A stretch of 64,000 bases of DNA from Shinella sp. UYSO24 (lineage in GTDB: Bacteria; Pseudomonadota; Alphaproteobacteria; Rhizobiales; Rhizobiaceae), in contig CABHNZ010000001.1 of assembly GCA_902167985.1 (NCBI GenBank), positions 124,001 through 188,000 on the forward strand, given 5' to 3'. Positions within the stretch are counted from its first letter, which is position 1. Each line of letters opens with the position of its first letter. Below, piece by piece: positions 20,167 through 28,472 of the stretch. The notes under the pieces are model-generated. The model saw only the letters and a list, made by a program, of their open reading frames with translations, did no database searches and was not told the DNA's origin. The position numbers and the translations under genes are program-made.

Positions 20167-21123
20167 ATGAACCCCAAAGATGGCTTCTATTTCATGCCTC
20201 TGTTGCCGCGAGACATCGCGGAACGGATCAAGGGCCTCGATCAAAGCAAGTGGCCCAAAGGGCTCGCGCAAGAATACAAAAGCGTCCATGCCGAGTTCAC
20301 CAAGGCAAAGGGCGAATATCGGATGTGGATTAGGCGCGACCGCGACTCCCGCATGCGCGGCCAGGCGAAGGCGATTGCCAGCTATATCCTCGACTGCCTG
20401 AACTGTGACACCGGCCGATGCGACCCGAGCCACCAGACCATTGCCGACGAGCTTGGCATCAGCCTCCGCACCGTCGAACGTACAGTGCCAAAGATCAGGG
20501 ACAGCGGATGGTTTCAGGTGACCAGGCGTGGGAAGACGACATCGAACTTCTATTCCTTCCGGGTGTCGGTGCAAAAGGTCCATGCAATCCTCGACCTCGT
20601 CGATGATCTGCGCACCATCCGGGCCGAGCGCCGGGAAGCTCAAAGGCTCCTTTCCCCACCCCAAAGTGAACCGCCACTATTGGCGGATCACTCGGCAAGT
20701 GACCCGACACAAATGCGTAGTCATGAACCGACAGATGTGGCGGCTCATGAACCGACAGAAATGGCGGGTAAATCTATGAAGGGAATATGGGAAGGTGAAC
20801 CCGTGAACGAGTTATCTTGCTCTGGAGGTAGAGAGGATTCTCCTTATGGGGACACCTATCCTTTCGAGGAAGAGTCCGAGCATCAAGGTTCACGAAACCC
20901 ATATGCGGATGTCACCCGTGGCGAAGCCCTTCTTGGAGACAATGACCCGTTCCCAATACCGGCCTCCACCATGCAGGCAGAAACCATCATCGATAGCCTC
21001 TGCATGGATCGCAATGTCCACGGCATCATTCGGGATAGGATGCTGACCATGCTCCAGCGCGGAATCCTCACCCCGGCAATGGCAGACAACCTTATGGTAA
21101 AGAGGAAGGACAACGCGGCATGA
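20167..21123 (+). CDS. Helix-turn-helix replication-initiator-like protein
   Basis: The 318-aa protein has a winged-HTH region at ~residues 80-125 (SHQTIADELGISLRTVERTV followed by KIRDSGWFQVTRRGKTTSNF), the arrangement found in phage and plasmid replication/regulatory proteins. The C-terminal half is acidic and repetitive (SHEPTDVAAHEPTEM) and looks disordered. The ATG at 20167 was chosen because the two palindromes end just upstream. Function as an initiator is inferred from similarity of layout only. It overlaps the next gene by four bases. Confidence 0.72.
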   Translation: MNPKDGFYFMPLLPRDIAERIKGLDQSKWPKGLAQEYKSVHAEFTKAKGEYRMWIRRDRDSRMRGQAKAIASYILDCLNCDTGRCDPSHQTIADELGISLRTVERTVPKIRDSGWFQVTRRGKTTSNFYSFRVSVQKVHAILDLVDDLRTIRAERREAQRLLSPPQSEPPLLADHSASDPTQMRSHEPTDVAAHEPTEMAGKSMKGIWEGEPVNELSCSGGREDSPYGDTYPFEEESEHQGSRNPYADVTRGEALLGDNDPFPIPASTMQAETIIDSLCMDRNVHGIIRDRMLTMLQRGILTPAMADNLMVKRKDNAA

Positions 21124-21323
21124 AGACGAAGCACGCCGACCAGCTCGACCTTTTCGTGTGGGCAGAAACGAAGCCGAACAACGTCATCGACGCCAAGGCC
21201 AAATTTGAGAACCGGACGATGGCGTTCGTTATCGGCATGATGAACGGCCACCTGCCGCCGGTGAAGGACGGCATGTTGATCCAAGCCCAATTCGGCCGGG
21301 ATATCGACCGGGGGGCAGCATGA
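21120..21323 (+). CDS. Small hypothetical protein, 67 aa
   Basis: Translationally coupled (ATGA) to the Rep-like gene. The product MKTKHADQLDLFVWAETKPN continues with a hydrophobic-amphipathic stretch and PPVKDGMLIQAQFGRDIDRG. No family recognised. The following 136-base gap has a short hairpin (GTAGCC/GGCTAC near 21361-21378) that may end or attenuate the transcript. Confidence 0.6.
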   Translation: MKTKHADQLDLFVWAETKPNNVIDAKAKFENRTMAFVIGMMNGHLPPVKDGMLIQAQFGRDIDRGAA

Positions 21324-21459
21324 GCATACCGACCTCATGTCAGCCGCCCTGACGCCTCCGTAGCCCCGCCCGGCTACTTACCCCCCCCGAGATCAAAACC
21401 ACCGCTGCCTTGCCGCCTCTGGCGAGCCACAGCCCCCTATTGCCCGAAAGGCTCACATC

Positions 21460-22026
21460 ATGACGACGAACGAAATCACATCTGCACCATCTCCTGAAGA
21501 CCTCGCATCCGCCGCAGCGTTCGGCCGCGCCATGGTCGAAGATATCCTGTCTGGCGACATGGAGCTGATCGCGCCGAAAGCCGACCCCGTGGATACGGCC
21601 ACCCGCATCCTGGCCGAGAACCTGCAGAAGTTCGGGGAACATGCCGAGACTCTGACTGCACACGCGAAATCCGCCATGCTGTCCAAATTGAGCGAGACGC
21701 AGAAACCGGAGACCGCACCCGAGCTGGGACAGTGCATCAGAAACATGCCGCTCTCTGTCTGGGCCGTCGCCTTTGCCCACGCCGTCGTCGCCCAAGACGA
21801 CCCGAATTCGCTGCAACCGGTCATGGATCGCGAGATGCAGAAACTGACGCACCGCATGAGGATGTCCGACCTCATCGACGGCGAGATTGCGGACCCGGTT
21901 CAGCAGAAAGCATACCTGGCGGAATTCGACGAGCATTTCCGCGCCGAGCTGCAGGAGCTTCCGAAACCGGCCGGTGACTTTGACCCATTCGAAATGTTCG
22001 AGCAGGTAATCCGGGGACGCGGCTGA
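21460..22026 (+). CDS. Hypothetical protein, 188 aa
   Basis: An acidic, mostly helical protein with no signal peptide and no recognised domain (MTTNEITSAPSPEDLASAAA at the start; DPFEMFEQVIRGRG at the end). A 13-bp palindrome, GTCCAAATTGAGC, lies inside the gene at 21681-21693. Its last base is shared with the first base of the next ATG, so the two genes are probably translationally coupled. Confidence 0.65.
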   Translation: MTTNEITSAPSPEDLASAAAFGRAMVEDILSGDMELIAPKADPVDTATRILAENLQKFGEHAETLTAHAKSAMLSKLSETQKPETAPELGQCIRNMPLSVWAVAFAHAVVAQDDPNSLQPVMDREMQKLTHRMRMSDLIDGEIADPVQQKAYLAEFDEHFRAELQELPKPAGDFDPFEMFEQVIRGRG

Positions 22027-23093
22027 TGGCCAAGGCGTTCAAATTGGACACTGCCAAATTCCGCAAAGTCAGAGCGCTGATGGAGCGCGGCAGCACCGAC
22101 GGCGAACGAGACACGGCACGGCGCAAGGCGACCGAGATTGCCGCAAAAGCCTGTATGACCTTGGATGCGGCGATCCGCGAAGACGACCGCCTGCTGAAGC
22201 AGGAGGAAGATACTGGCTTAGCTTACCAGTCTCCAGGACCGGCATCGGATGGCGGCAATTGGAAAGACGCCTTCAGCGACATGTTCAAAGAAGCGGGCGA
22301 GCGGAAGCAGGAACGGCAGGAGCGCCGAAAGGCTGAAGCCTTCACCCGCTTCCGAACCATGTTCGAGGTGTTCGAGCCCAACGCCATGGAAAAAGCGCTG
22401 CGTAAGGCCGTGCAGCCTTTCTCTGAATTCAGCCCCGGAAACACACCGGCCGGTCATCGGGTTTTGCACACGATCAAGCTCGACAAATGCGTTGGCGAGG
22501 TGACGCTGGAAAAGCTTTCGAAACGTGCTCGATCAGCGATTGAGCAGGCCGTTCAAATGCCGCCGGACTTCGCTGGTGCGCTCCGAGAGATCAAGGCATG
22601 GGACGAACTGGAGCGGGATCGAGCAGCCTTCACTTGGCACGACGAATGGCGGCACGACATGGAGGTCGAAGCCCGCATTCTCATCCTGGAAGACATCCTG
22701 AATAGTCATGCCGTAAAATCATGGGATGACCTTCAGGCCCGCTTCGATTGGAACCTTCATCACTGGAAGCGCCAATGGCTTGAATCAACCGAGCGCGACG
22801 ATCCGTTTCTGGACCGCATCGAAGAGGATTTCAAAATCCTGAGAGCGATGTCGAACCTCACCACCCTGCAAGGTCGGGACGAAATCCGTACCAAGCCGGA
22901 ACCAGCGACTGTCCAAAATGGGCATGCTCAACATGGACGCCGCACCAATGCCGACAAAGCCGCTGACGTGCAATCCCTGTTGCGCTCGAACCCGGAGATG
23001 TCGAACCGGGCTATCGGCGGCCGTCTGGGGGTATCTCCGCAAACCGTTGCCAACTGGCGGGCAAAGATGGATGCGGAAGGAGCGGCCGCATGA
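22026..23093 (+). CDS. Hypothetical protein with C-terminal HTH (355 aa)
   Basis: The protein has a basic helical N-terminus, a central charged region (KEAGERKQERQERRKAEAF) and, in the last 45 residues, a clear helix-turn-helix (LLRSNPEMSNRAIGGRLGVS, then PQTVANWRAKMD) of the homeodomain-like transposase/resolvase class. The same tail layout recurs in the gene at 23976. Palindromes lie at its fourth codon (22037-22049, GTTCAAATTGGAC) and near its HTH coding region (22911-22923). It could be the reader of those sites; that is a guess. Confidence 0.68.
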   Translation: MAKAFKLDTAKFRKVRALMERGSTDGERDTARRKATEIAAKACMTLDAAIREDDRLLKQEEDTGLAYQSPGPASDGGNWKDAFSDMFKEAGERKQERQERRKAEAFTRFRTMFEVFEPNAMEKALRKAVQPFSEFSPGNTPAGHRVLHTIKLDKCVGEVTLEKLSKRARSAIEQAVQMPPDFAGALREIKAWDELERDRAAFTWHDEWRHDMEVEARILILEDILNSHAVKSWDDLQARFDWNLHHWKRQWLESTERDDPFLDRIEEDFKILRAMSNLTTLQGRDEIRTKPEPATVQNGHAQHGRRTNADKAADVQSLLRSNPEMSNRAIGGRLGVSPQTVANWRAKMDAEGAAA

Positions 23094-23935
23094 AGGTCTA
23101 TTATCGCCTCACCGAGAACCGAGACCCGGAAGAGCGCCTGGAGGAAGCAACCCTCTGGAAGGCTCTCCATGACGAGTATGGCGACGACATCGAACTGTGG
23201 AGCCCGTCAGAACGAGGTGTCCCGCGCGACGGACTGCTGTTCGGCCGTGTCGGCATTTTTGAGGAGGCAAAGGGCGCGGTGCTGGCGGTATCGAAGGACT
23301 TGCCCTATTGGCAAGACCCGGCCTTTACCAGGATGGCGGGCCGCTCCTGCATGTTCTGCACCCTCGACGAGGCGGCAGATGAAGTCCAGCGCCTGCATGG
23401 CCTTGGGAATGACGCCTTCGTCAAAGCCTGCTTCATGAAGGCTGTCCGCGTCCATGTCCCGGTTGGCAAGACCCTGTCGGAAGTGCTGGGCATTATGGCA
23501 TTGAGCTTCTGCGATGCTCCGCGCTGCCTCCTCGTCCAGGATTGGGCAAGCATGAGGTACGAGCGCCGGTTCGTCGTCATCAAGCGGCAGATCATCACTC
23601 ATTCGCCTATCAGCGCATGGCTGACTCCGCTGGATGGGCAGAAATACATCCACCACCATTTCGCCAGCCCTCTGGACGCGGCACCGGCTTGTAGAGATGA
23701 AGCCTTGACGGCCGACTTCGTGGAACGGGCCGAATGGATTGCCGCGAATATGTTGCCGGACAGCGCCGTGATCGACATGGCCAGCATCAACGGCGATATC
23801 GGCATTGTCGAGTTCAACCCCGCTCAAATTGGACAGTTTGGCTTATACGGTTGCGACGCTCGGGCGATTGCCGCAGCGAGCCGCATGTTTTCCGGCGGAG
23901 ATCCAAAATTGTTGACGGATCACGGCCGCGCCTAG
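23090..23935 (+). CDS. Predicted ATP-grasp-fold protein (DUF4343-like)
   Basis: The 281-aa protein has the order expected of a divergent ATP-grasp domain: SMRYERRFVVIKRQIITHSP in mid-protein and, near the C-terminus, VIDMASINGDIGIVEFNPAQ followed by IGQFGLYGCDARAIA, where the E-x-N pair would bind Mg-ATP. ATP-grasp enzymes join a carboxylate to an amine or thiol. The substrate here cannot be told. A palindrome (23822-23834) lies within the E-x-N coding region. The gene overlaps its upstream neighbour by four bases. Confidence 0.65.
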   Translation: MKVYYRLTENRDPEERLEEATLWKALHDEYGDDIELWSPSERGVPRDGLLFGRVGIFEEAKGAVLAVSKDLPYWQDPAFTRMAGRSCMFCTLDEAADEVQRLHGLGNDAFVKACFMKAVRVHVPVGKTLSEVLGIMALSFCDAPRCLLVQDWASMRYERRFVVIKRQIITHSPISAWLTPLDGQKYIHHHFASPLDAAPACRDEALTADFVERAEWIAANMLPDSAVIDMASINGDIGIVEFNPAQIGQFGLYGCDARAIAAASRMFSGGDPKLLTDHGRA

Positions 23936-23975
23936 CGCTTCGATCCATCCTATTTGCCATCCGAGTATTGCGTTC

Positions 23976-24869
23976 ATGATTGGTGTGCCTCCCCACGACT
24001 TCGACCAGAAGCGGTTCACCCACTTCGTCGCCATGCACTTCTCCGGCCCGAGTGACCAGAGGGCGATGCACAAGCATCTTGCAACCCGCCTTGCGGCATC
24101 GGCCGGTCTGACTTTCCTGGAAGGCGTCCAGACAATCACCCAGCATGGCAAGAAGGACTTTGCCAGCGCCATCGCCGACTACCTGGACAGTGCCGAATAT
24201 AAGGTCTTGGCTGATGCTGAAGACAAACGGGCGAAGAAGCGCCAGCGCGAGATTATCAAAGCGTATGGCGGCCGGGACGCTATCATGGAGCCGTCGGCGC
24301 TGGAAAGCAGGCTGGCCATTGCGGTCTCGGGTTACCCGGCATTCGGCGGTCTCGACTGGCATTTCCGATACGACGACCTTTCCCCGGAGATTAAGGAACT
24401 GTTTGCCGGTATCGAGCCTGTCCACACTTCACCGGCGGCAGCGATGGCAGAGCTGGAGGAATGGTATCGCATTCACCGTGATAGGCAGGAGTTCTTTTCC
24501 TACGACACCGAATGGTGGATCGATGGGCGCAAGCGCATCCTCGAACATGCCGTCGATACTTGGCCAGCCGCAACGGTGGATGACGTCACGGCGCGGGTGC
24601 GACTATGGCAGATGCGATCAGAGGCGGGCGTGGTCATGGACCTGGCCGAAGAAGCAGAATTCCAGCGTCGCCTAATTCTCGATATCTCCAGGCTGAAAGC
24701 TCCCGGCGCTCCCGTAGTCACCCGCACGACCACAGAGCGCTCGAACATGGTGCGCGAAATGCTGGTGAAGGAACCCGGTCTTTCAAACCGGGAAATCGCA
24801 CGACGTGTCAGTGTGTCGCCTCAAACCGTCGCCAACTTGCGACGTGCCGACCGCACAGGGAAAAAGTAA
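23976..24869 (+). CDS. Hypothetical protein with C-terminal HTH (297 aa)
   Basis: A soluble protein whose final 40 residues form the same HTH type as the gene at 22026 (LVKEPGLSNREIARRVSVSP, then QTVANLRRADR). The N-terminal part (FTHFVAMHFSGPSDQRAMHK) and the central Trp/Tyr-rich part (WRIH-like, FFSYDTEWWIDGRKRILEH) are unlike the 355-aa protein. The two therefore share a DNA-binding tail on different bodies. No catalytic motif recognised. Confidence 0.66.
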   Translation: MIGVPPHDFDQKRFTHFVAMHFSGPSDQRAMHKHLATRLAASAGLTFLEGVQTITQHGKKDFASAIADYLDSAEYKVLADAEDKRAKKRQREIIKAYGGRDAIMEPSALESRLAIAVSGYPAFGGLDWHFRYDDLSPEIKELFAGIEPVHTSPAAAMAELEEWYRIHRDRQEFFSYDTEWWIDGRKRILEHAVDTWPAATVDDVTARVRLWQMRSEAGVVMDLAEEAEFQRRLILDISRLKAPGAPVVTRTTTERSNMVREMLVKEPGLSNREIARRVSVSPQTVANLRRADRTGKK

Positions 24870-24895
24870 GCCTACAACCATGCAAACCGGAAAGA

Positions 24896-25771
24896 TCAGT
24901 TTGGGCCGCGCCTGAACAGGAGAAACTGCTGCGTCTTTTCTTCCAGAAGCCCAAAGTCCAGATGCTGGTAAAACCAGGTCAGCTTGGGGTTGTTCGGCAA
25001 TGGTTGGGGGAATAGGTCATTTATATATGCTCGTTCATCCAGCTTGGGATCGATTTCTGCCACGATCCTCATATGGTCCTGTGCTGCCCTCACTACAGGA
25101 ACAGGGTGGCTGGACAGCGTTACACCCAAACTGCCGTAGCCACCTATAGCTAGTTGCCCCGGCAACGCAGACTGATGCAGACGGTTTGAGTAGACCGACC
25201 AAATCCTCTCACGCTCATCGGACATTGTGCCGTCGTCTTCATGCTCGAAGGCAGCGTGATTGAAAAGACCGACAATTTCAAAATTGTCTCGGTCTACCGA
25301 CGCGAAGATAAGGTCATCTGTTCTTGCCGCGTGACCGGCCGCCTCTGTAGCCATACCCAAGTGAAAATGATGGAGACCCATCACATTCAGGATCATGTCC
25401 TTGTCAGCCCACCGATCCGTTCTGTTACCCGGCGCTTCCGCCGCTGGTGAATAGCCTTTTGTTCGAGGCTCTAACGAAAGATATTTTGTTAGATCATCAC
25501 CCTGCTGGATTGCGGCAATAAAGGCATCGATATTGGGCTTCAACAAACCATACCGCGCATCTGCAGAAATCTTGTCTAAGCCGAGCACCACACGAGGGCG
25601 AGCCGCCACATGCCTGAGCCGCCACGCGATGAAAATGATCAGCAGATCAGTCATCTTCTTCGCCTCAAGCGCTACGAGAGAAGCTTTGTCGTTCGGAAAT
25701 CTCGGTATGCAGGCAACTAAGTTTCGGCGAAATGCCTGAACCCTCTTCGAATTGTCGAGACTGCTAGCCAT
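24896..25771 (-). CDS. Hypothetical protein with HHFHLG motif, possible cargo gene
   Basis: The 291-aa protein runs against the surrounding operon and has lower GC than its neighbours, so it looks like an inserted passenger. Conserved-looking features are KDMILNVMGLHHFHLG, followed by DDLIFASVDRDNFEIVGLFN and an Asn-His. This pattern (HHxHLG, then a strand with an acidic residue and a second His) recalls uncharacterised proteins that I associate with toxin-like RelE/MqsR-fold genes, but I cannot name a family. The frame is open upstream to 25879; the ATG at 25771 is preferred. An att-like site lies just upstream. Confidence 0.6.
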   Translation of the reverse strand: MASSLDNSKRVQAFRRNLVACIPRFPNDKASLVALEAKKMTDLLIIFIAWRLRHVAARPRVVLGLDKISADARYGLLKPNIDAFIAAIQQGDDLTKYLSLEPRTKGYSPAAEAPGNRTDRWADKDMILNVMGLHHFHLGMATEAAGHAARTDDLIFASVDRDNFEIVGLFNHAAFEHEDDGTMSDERERIWSVYSNRLHQSALPGQLAIGGYGSLGVTLSSHPVPVVRAAQDHMRIVAEIDPKLDERAYINDLFPQPLPNNPKLTWFYQHLDFGLLEEKTQQFLLFRRGPN

Positions 25772-25867
25772 TGTTGGTTCGGACCCCTTGCACGTTTTAC
25801 CTGATGATGGCCACAGAGCAGACAGAAGCAAGCAATCAGCCAAAGAAAATAACCGTTCAGTAAACCA

Positions 25868-25972
25868 CCTGATAAGCAATCAGGAGGCCGAATATCATTT
25901 TCTACAGCACCTTCAATATGATAGATTGCATCTATTATTTACTCCGGTGATTTGGGGTAACGGCAGGGTAAC
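25868..25972 (-). other. Internal att-like site (inverted)
   Basis: CCTGAT-AAGCA-ATCAGG (25868-25884) has the same arms and spacing as the anticodon stem-loop core of attL/attR. Seventy bases away, on the minus strand, is GTTACCCTGCCGTTACCCC (25972-25954), nearly identical to the attL arm GTTACCCTAGCGTTACCCC (17233-17251). Core plus arms repeats the geometry of attR, in opposite orientation. It lies at the border between the HHFHLG gene and the gene at 25996. Whether it recombines is unknown. Confidence 0.55.
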
Positions 25973-25995
25973 AAGTCAGCAAAAACGAGGGTGAA

Positions 25996-26316
25996 ATGGT
26001 CGATAGGAAGCGCCTGCGGGTCATCGAAGCGGAACTGTCGTTCAACCCGCTCCCGACCGATACCTTGACCTGGCGATACGAACCGGCGATGCGCCTGCTG
26101 ACCGAAGAAGAAGGCGACAGGCTCGTTCCCCTGTTCGAGCAAATCACCGATCACAACAATCACATAATCACGATGGAGATGACCCGCCTGCCTGAGCAGG
26201 ATGTGGCTCTCCTCGAAACCTTCATCAGGAAGTCAGCCGACGGCATGCGGGCGATGAAGGATGGAGGCTTTCCTTCCGTCCTGGCTATGAACATGGCATC
26301 GAGCATCGCCGCCTGA
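25996..26316 (+). CDS. Hypothetical protein, 106 aa
   Basis: Starts MVDRKRLRVIEAELSFNPLP and continues with an amphipathic, helical sequence (RLLTEEEGDRLVPLFEQITD). No recognised domain or signal. It starts 24 bases inside the internal att-like site. GGGTGAA lies just upstream of the ATG as a weak ribosome-binding site. Confidence 0.6.
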   Translation: MVDRKRLRVIEAELSFNPLPTDTLTWRYEPAMRLLTEEEGDRLVPLFEQITDHNNHIITMEMTRLPEQDVALLETFIRKSADGMRAMKDGGFPSVLAMNMASSIAA

Positions 26317-26360
26317 CCGGCACCGGCTGAAAGTGATCTTGTGATTGTTGTGATCGAGGT

Positions 26361-26654
26361 ATGGAAGTGTCAGCGACGACAAAGCCGAAATGCCTTCTGA
26401 TGAAGCCGGGCGAGACGATCCCGATCAAGAAGGCTGTCGCGCGGACCCAGAGAAACGACAGCACAATTCGCCGGTGGTGCAGCAAGCACGGCATAGCCCG
26501 GCAGACATCCCCGAATGCCCCTCTGGAGATTTCCATCCTCGGCTTGGAAATGGTCCTTCACGCCGATCTGGATGCGCTGGAGCTGCTTCGCGCCGGTGAC
26601 CGATCACATCCCGACGTCCTCCGGTATTTCGACCATCTAGGCCTACAGCCATAA
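26361..26654 (+). CDS. HTH protein of AlpA/MerR-like type, 97 aa
   Basis: The central segment (IPIKKAVARTQRNDSTIRRW, then CSKHGIARQTSPNAPLEISI) reads as a small winged-helix reader of the excisionase/AlpA class, followed by a C-terminal helical pair. It is one of at least four AlpA-like proteins in the island. No operon partner is obvious; gaps of 44 and ~170 bases flank it. Confidence 0.6.
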   Translation: MEVSATTKPKCLLMKPGETIPIKKAVARTQRNDSTIRRWCSKHGIARQTSPNAPLEISILGLEMVLHADLDALELLRAGDRSHPDVLRYFDHLGLQP

Positions 26655-26826
26655 CAAACAACAGAAGCGATGAGGAATTAGCTTCCAAAGCCGGGCATTA
26701 CCTTGCTTCCCGATGTCAGGTTTTGTCAGGTACAGGTGCAAAAACGCTCCGCCACCTTGGCATTTACTAGCAACGAAGCTCCGGTTTCGGTCTATTCGAC
26801 GTCTACTTTAGACGGTGGCCACCTTG

Positions 26827-27321
26827 ATGAACTGCGACGATTTCATATCCGCTAAGCTTATCGGCAAGCTCTGGCATGTGACCCGGCCGGACCTGTACGA
26901 CGATATCCTTGCCGACGGCTTCATCCGACCCGAGCCCGACATCCCTGCAGCGGTTCGATATGGTGGCAGCAGAGGGATATCCTTCGTCCGCCTGATCGGC
27001 GGCTTCAGCATCTTCGATTTCCCGACAGGGTTCGATATCGCGCAGTATCGCCGGGATTGCCCTATCTCATCCCTGGAAGCATTGATCCCCTACGACCGGG
27101 ATCGATGTGAAGCTGTGTGGATCGAGATAGATGCCACCGCCTGCGGAGGAGCGATATTGCGGGGTCCGGCAGCTACCGAAAGATGGAAGGTGGAGGAAGC
27201 ATACCGGCACCGGATCATGCCTTACGTCGAGGGTGCCCATGTCGGCGATATGCCAGTGTCGAATATCGCGGGGGCATATCTCTATCGCTGTGGAGATGCT
27301 GACTGGCATCGGATCGGTTAA
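26827..27321 (+). CDS. Hypothetical protein, possible ADP-ribosyltransferase-like fold
   Basis: The ~164-aa protein begins MNCDDFISAKLIGKLWHVTR and continues PDLYDDILADGFIRPEPDI. An H-x-T followed by a helix and a DG-x-(I/L)-P turn is how several DarT/DUF4433 and RES-like NAD-using domains begin. A catalytic Glu cannot be assigned with certainty (WKVEEAYRHRIMPY is one candidate). An alternative start is four codons upstream (26815). It is the last gene of the left plus-strand block. A function as a toxin or modifier is only a hypothesis. Confidence 0.5.
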   Translation: MNCDDFISAKLIGKLWHVTRPDLYDDILADGFIRPEPDIPAAVRYGGSRGISFVRLIGGFSIFDFPTGFDIAQYRRDCPISSLEALIPYDRDRCEAVWIEIDATACGGAILRGPAATERWKVEEAYRHRIMPYVEGAHVGDMPVSNIAGAYLYRCGDADWHRIG

Positions 27322-27707
27322 CCAGCACCGCGTTCGTCATTTTTCGTCATTCAGCGACGCTCAATTTGGACAGCCTGGATGTTATCATTTGTCATCATCC
27401 ACAAGCGCTAAGATGCTGCCATTTACCGACTTCCAGGCCCTTTTAAACACTGGTCAAGAAACTCTTAGGCAAATTGCCTGCGGATGCGGCCTTTTGCAGC
27501 CCAAAAAGCCTGCCGAAATGCTTTGATTTGCTCTAGCTTCGCAAGCTCTGGATGATGTCATTTGCTGTCATGCCAGCCCGCTCAAATCCTCTCATTTCTG
27601 CCGTCTTATGTTGTCTTTTTGCTGTAATTTCGGTGGCCTCGAATGCTCTCATTTGCATTCATTTTGGCCGACCGGATGTTGACAAATGTTGACATCGGCG
27701 ACCCGCT
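27322..27707. repeat. Non-coding region with degenerate TCATTT repeats between convergent genes
   Basis: No gene is visible in these 386 bases. Variants of NTCATTTN(0-4)GTCAT recur at about 27336, 27383, 27557, 27591 and 27648. Three are preceded by GGATG-type words (27376, 27548, 27672), and the last becomes GGATGTTGACAAATGTTGAC. A 13-bp island palindrome sits at 27359-27371. The copies are irregularly spaced. They could be iteron-like binding sites or decayed repeats. Confidence 0.5.
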
Positions 27708-27956
27708 CTAGGCGGCATCGGCAAGCTGAACCCGATGATTAATCGGGCTTGGGATGATACCCCGACGAACCGCCTCTGCATGGCCGTCTATGACGCCTCC
27801 GAGCCGATAGAACCCTTTTCGGGATGCTTTAGGGATCAGGCCATCCTCAACCAGCGCCCGGAAACGGAACGCGGTGACATTGATGAATCGCGCAGCCTCG
27901 TCGGCATTCACCAGATAGTCGCGGAGGCACTTCGTCTTGTGACGGTAGACAGTCAT
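27708..27956 (-). CDS. AlpA/MerR-like DNA-binding protein, 82 aa
   Basis: The sequence VNADEAARFINVTAFRFRAL followed by EDGLIPKASRKGFYRLGGVI is a short winged-helix reader: DEAA-x-FI, recognition helix, then a PK-rich wing. The ATG at 27956 overlaps the stop of the upstream DUF3102-like gene. It is the last gene of the minus-strand block. Confidence 0.65.
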   Translation of the reverse strand: MTVYRHKTKCLRDYLVNADEAARFINVTAFRFRALVEDGLIPKASRKGFYRLGGVIDGHAEAVRRGIIPSPINHRVQLADAA

Positions 27957-28381
27957 GCTGCTTCCTTTGCTGCTTTCATATAGCGCTGCGCCTGGCTGCG
28001 GGTGATGCCAGACTTCTCCTCGACCCATAGCCCGAAATGTCCATGCGGCAGTTCGCCCTTGATGCGGATCAGGTCTCGACCGAGTTGCACGACCTTCGCC
28101 TCATCCATCCGCTCATACGGTCGTGGAAGACGCGGCCTTGATGGCTCTGGCGACGCCGGTGCTGCAGCGGCTGGCCCATATAGGAGGTCATGGGCTTTCC
28201 AGGCGGCGCGGCGCTGATCATCGGGCAACTGCTTGAACTGGCGAACTGTCATGCCGAGCCCGAACGCGGCGAAAGCGATCTGTTGGTTCTGACGATTGGC
28301 CATGCGCTTGATGCGGACCATCTGCCAGCCGTTTACCTGGCGCATGGTGCCGACACCTTCGACTTCAATTTCGGTGATCAT
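27953..28381 (-). CDS. DUF3102-like phage protein
   Basis: The C-terminal half (VVQLGRDLIRIKGELPHGHF, then GLWVEEKSGITRSQAQRYMK) matches the DUF3102 pattern seen in prophages, with an LPHG-x-F-x-W core and a terminal A-x-x-YM. The N-terminal half has GMTVRQFKQLPDDQRRAAWK and a Pro-rich linker. I chose the ATG at 28381 (MITEIEVEG), with GGAG upstream; the frame is open to 28447. A 13-bp palindrome (28442-28454) lies 60 bases upstream of this start, suggesting an operator. Confidence 0.65.
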   Translation of the reverse strand: MITEIEVEGVGTMRQVNGWQMVRIKRMANRQNQQIAFAAFGLGMTVRQFKQLPDDQRRAAWKAHDLLYGPAAAAPASPEPSRPRLPRPYERMDEAKVVQLGRDLIRIKGELPHGHFGLWVEEKSGITRSQAQRYMKAAKEAA

Positions 28382-28472
28382 GATTTGACCCTTCGGAGGA
28401 TGACGCCTGCGAGGGGATGGCGGTTGCGAAGGGAAAATACCGCTCAACTTGGACAGCGACCAGAGCGGCCGA

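Noticed and set aside
20004..20333. GTG-started frame downstream of the 61-aa gene
   Set aside because: It runs 170 bases into the clear Rep-like gene and its second half is a typical shadow (Arg/Gln-rich). The palindrome pair in its first part fits an operator better.
25266..25283. Perfect 8-2-8 palindrome GACAATTTCAAAATTGTC
   Set aside because: It lies inside the coding sequence of the HHFHLG protein, occurs once, and fits normal codons there.
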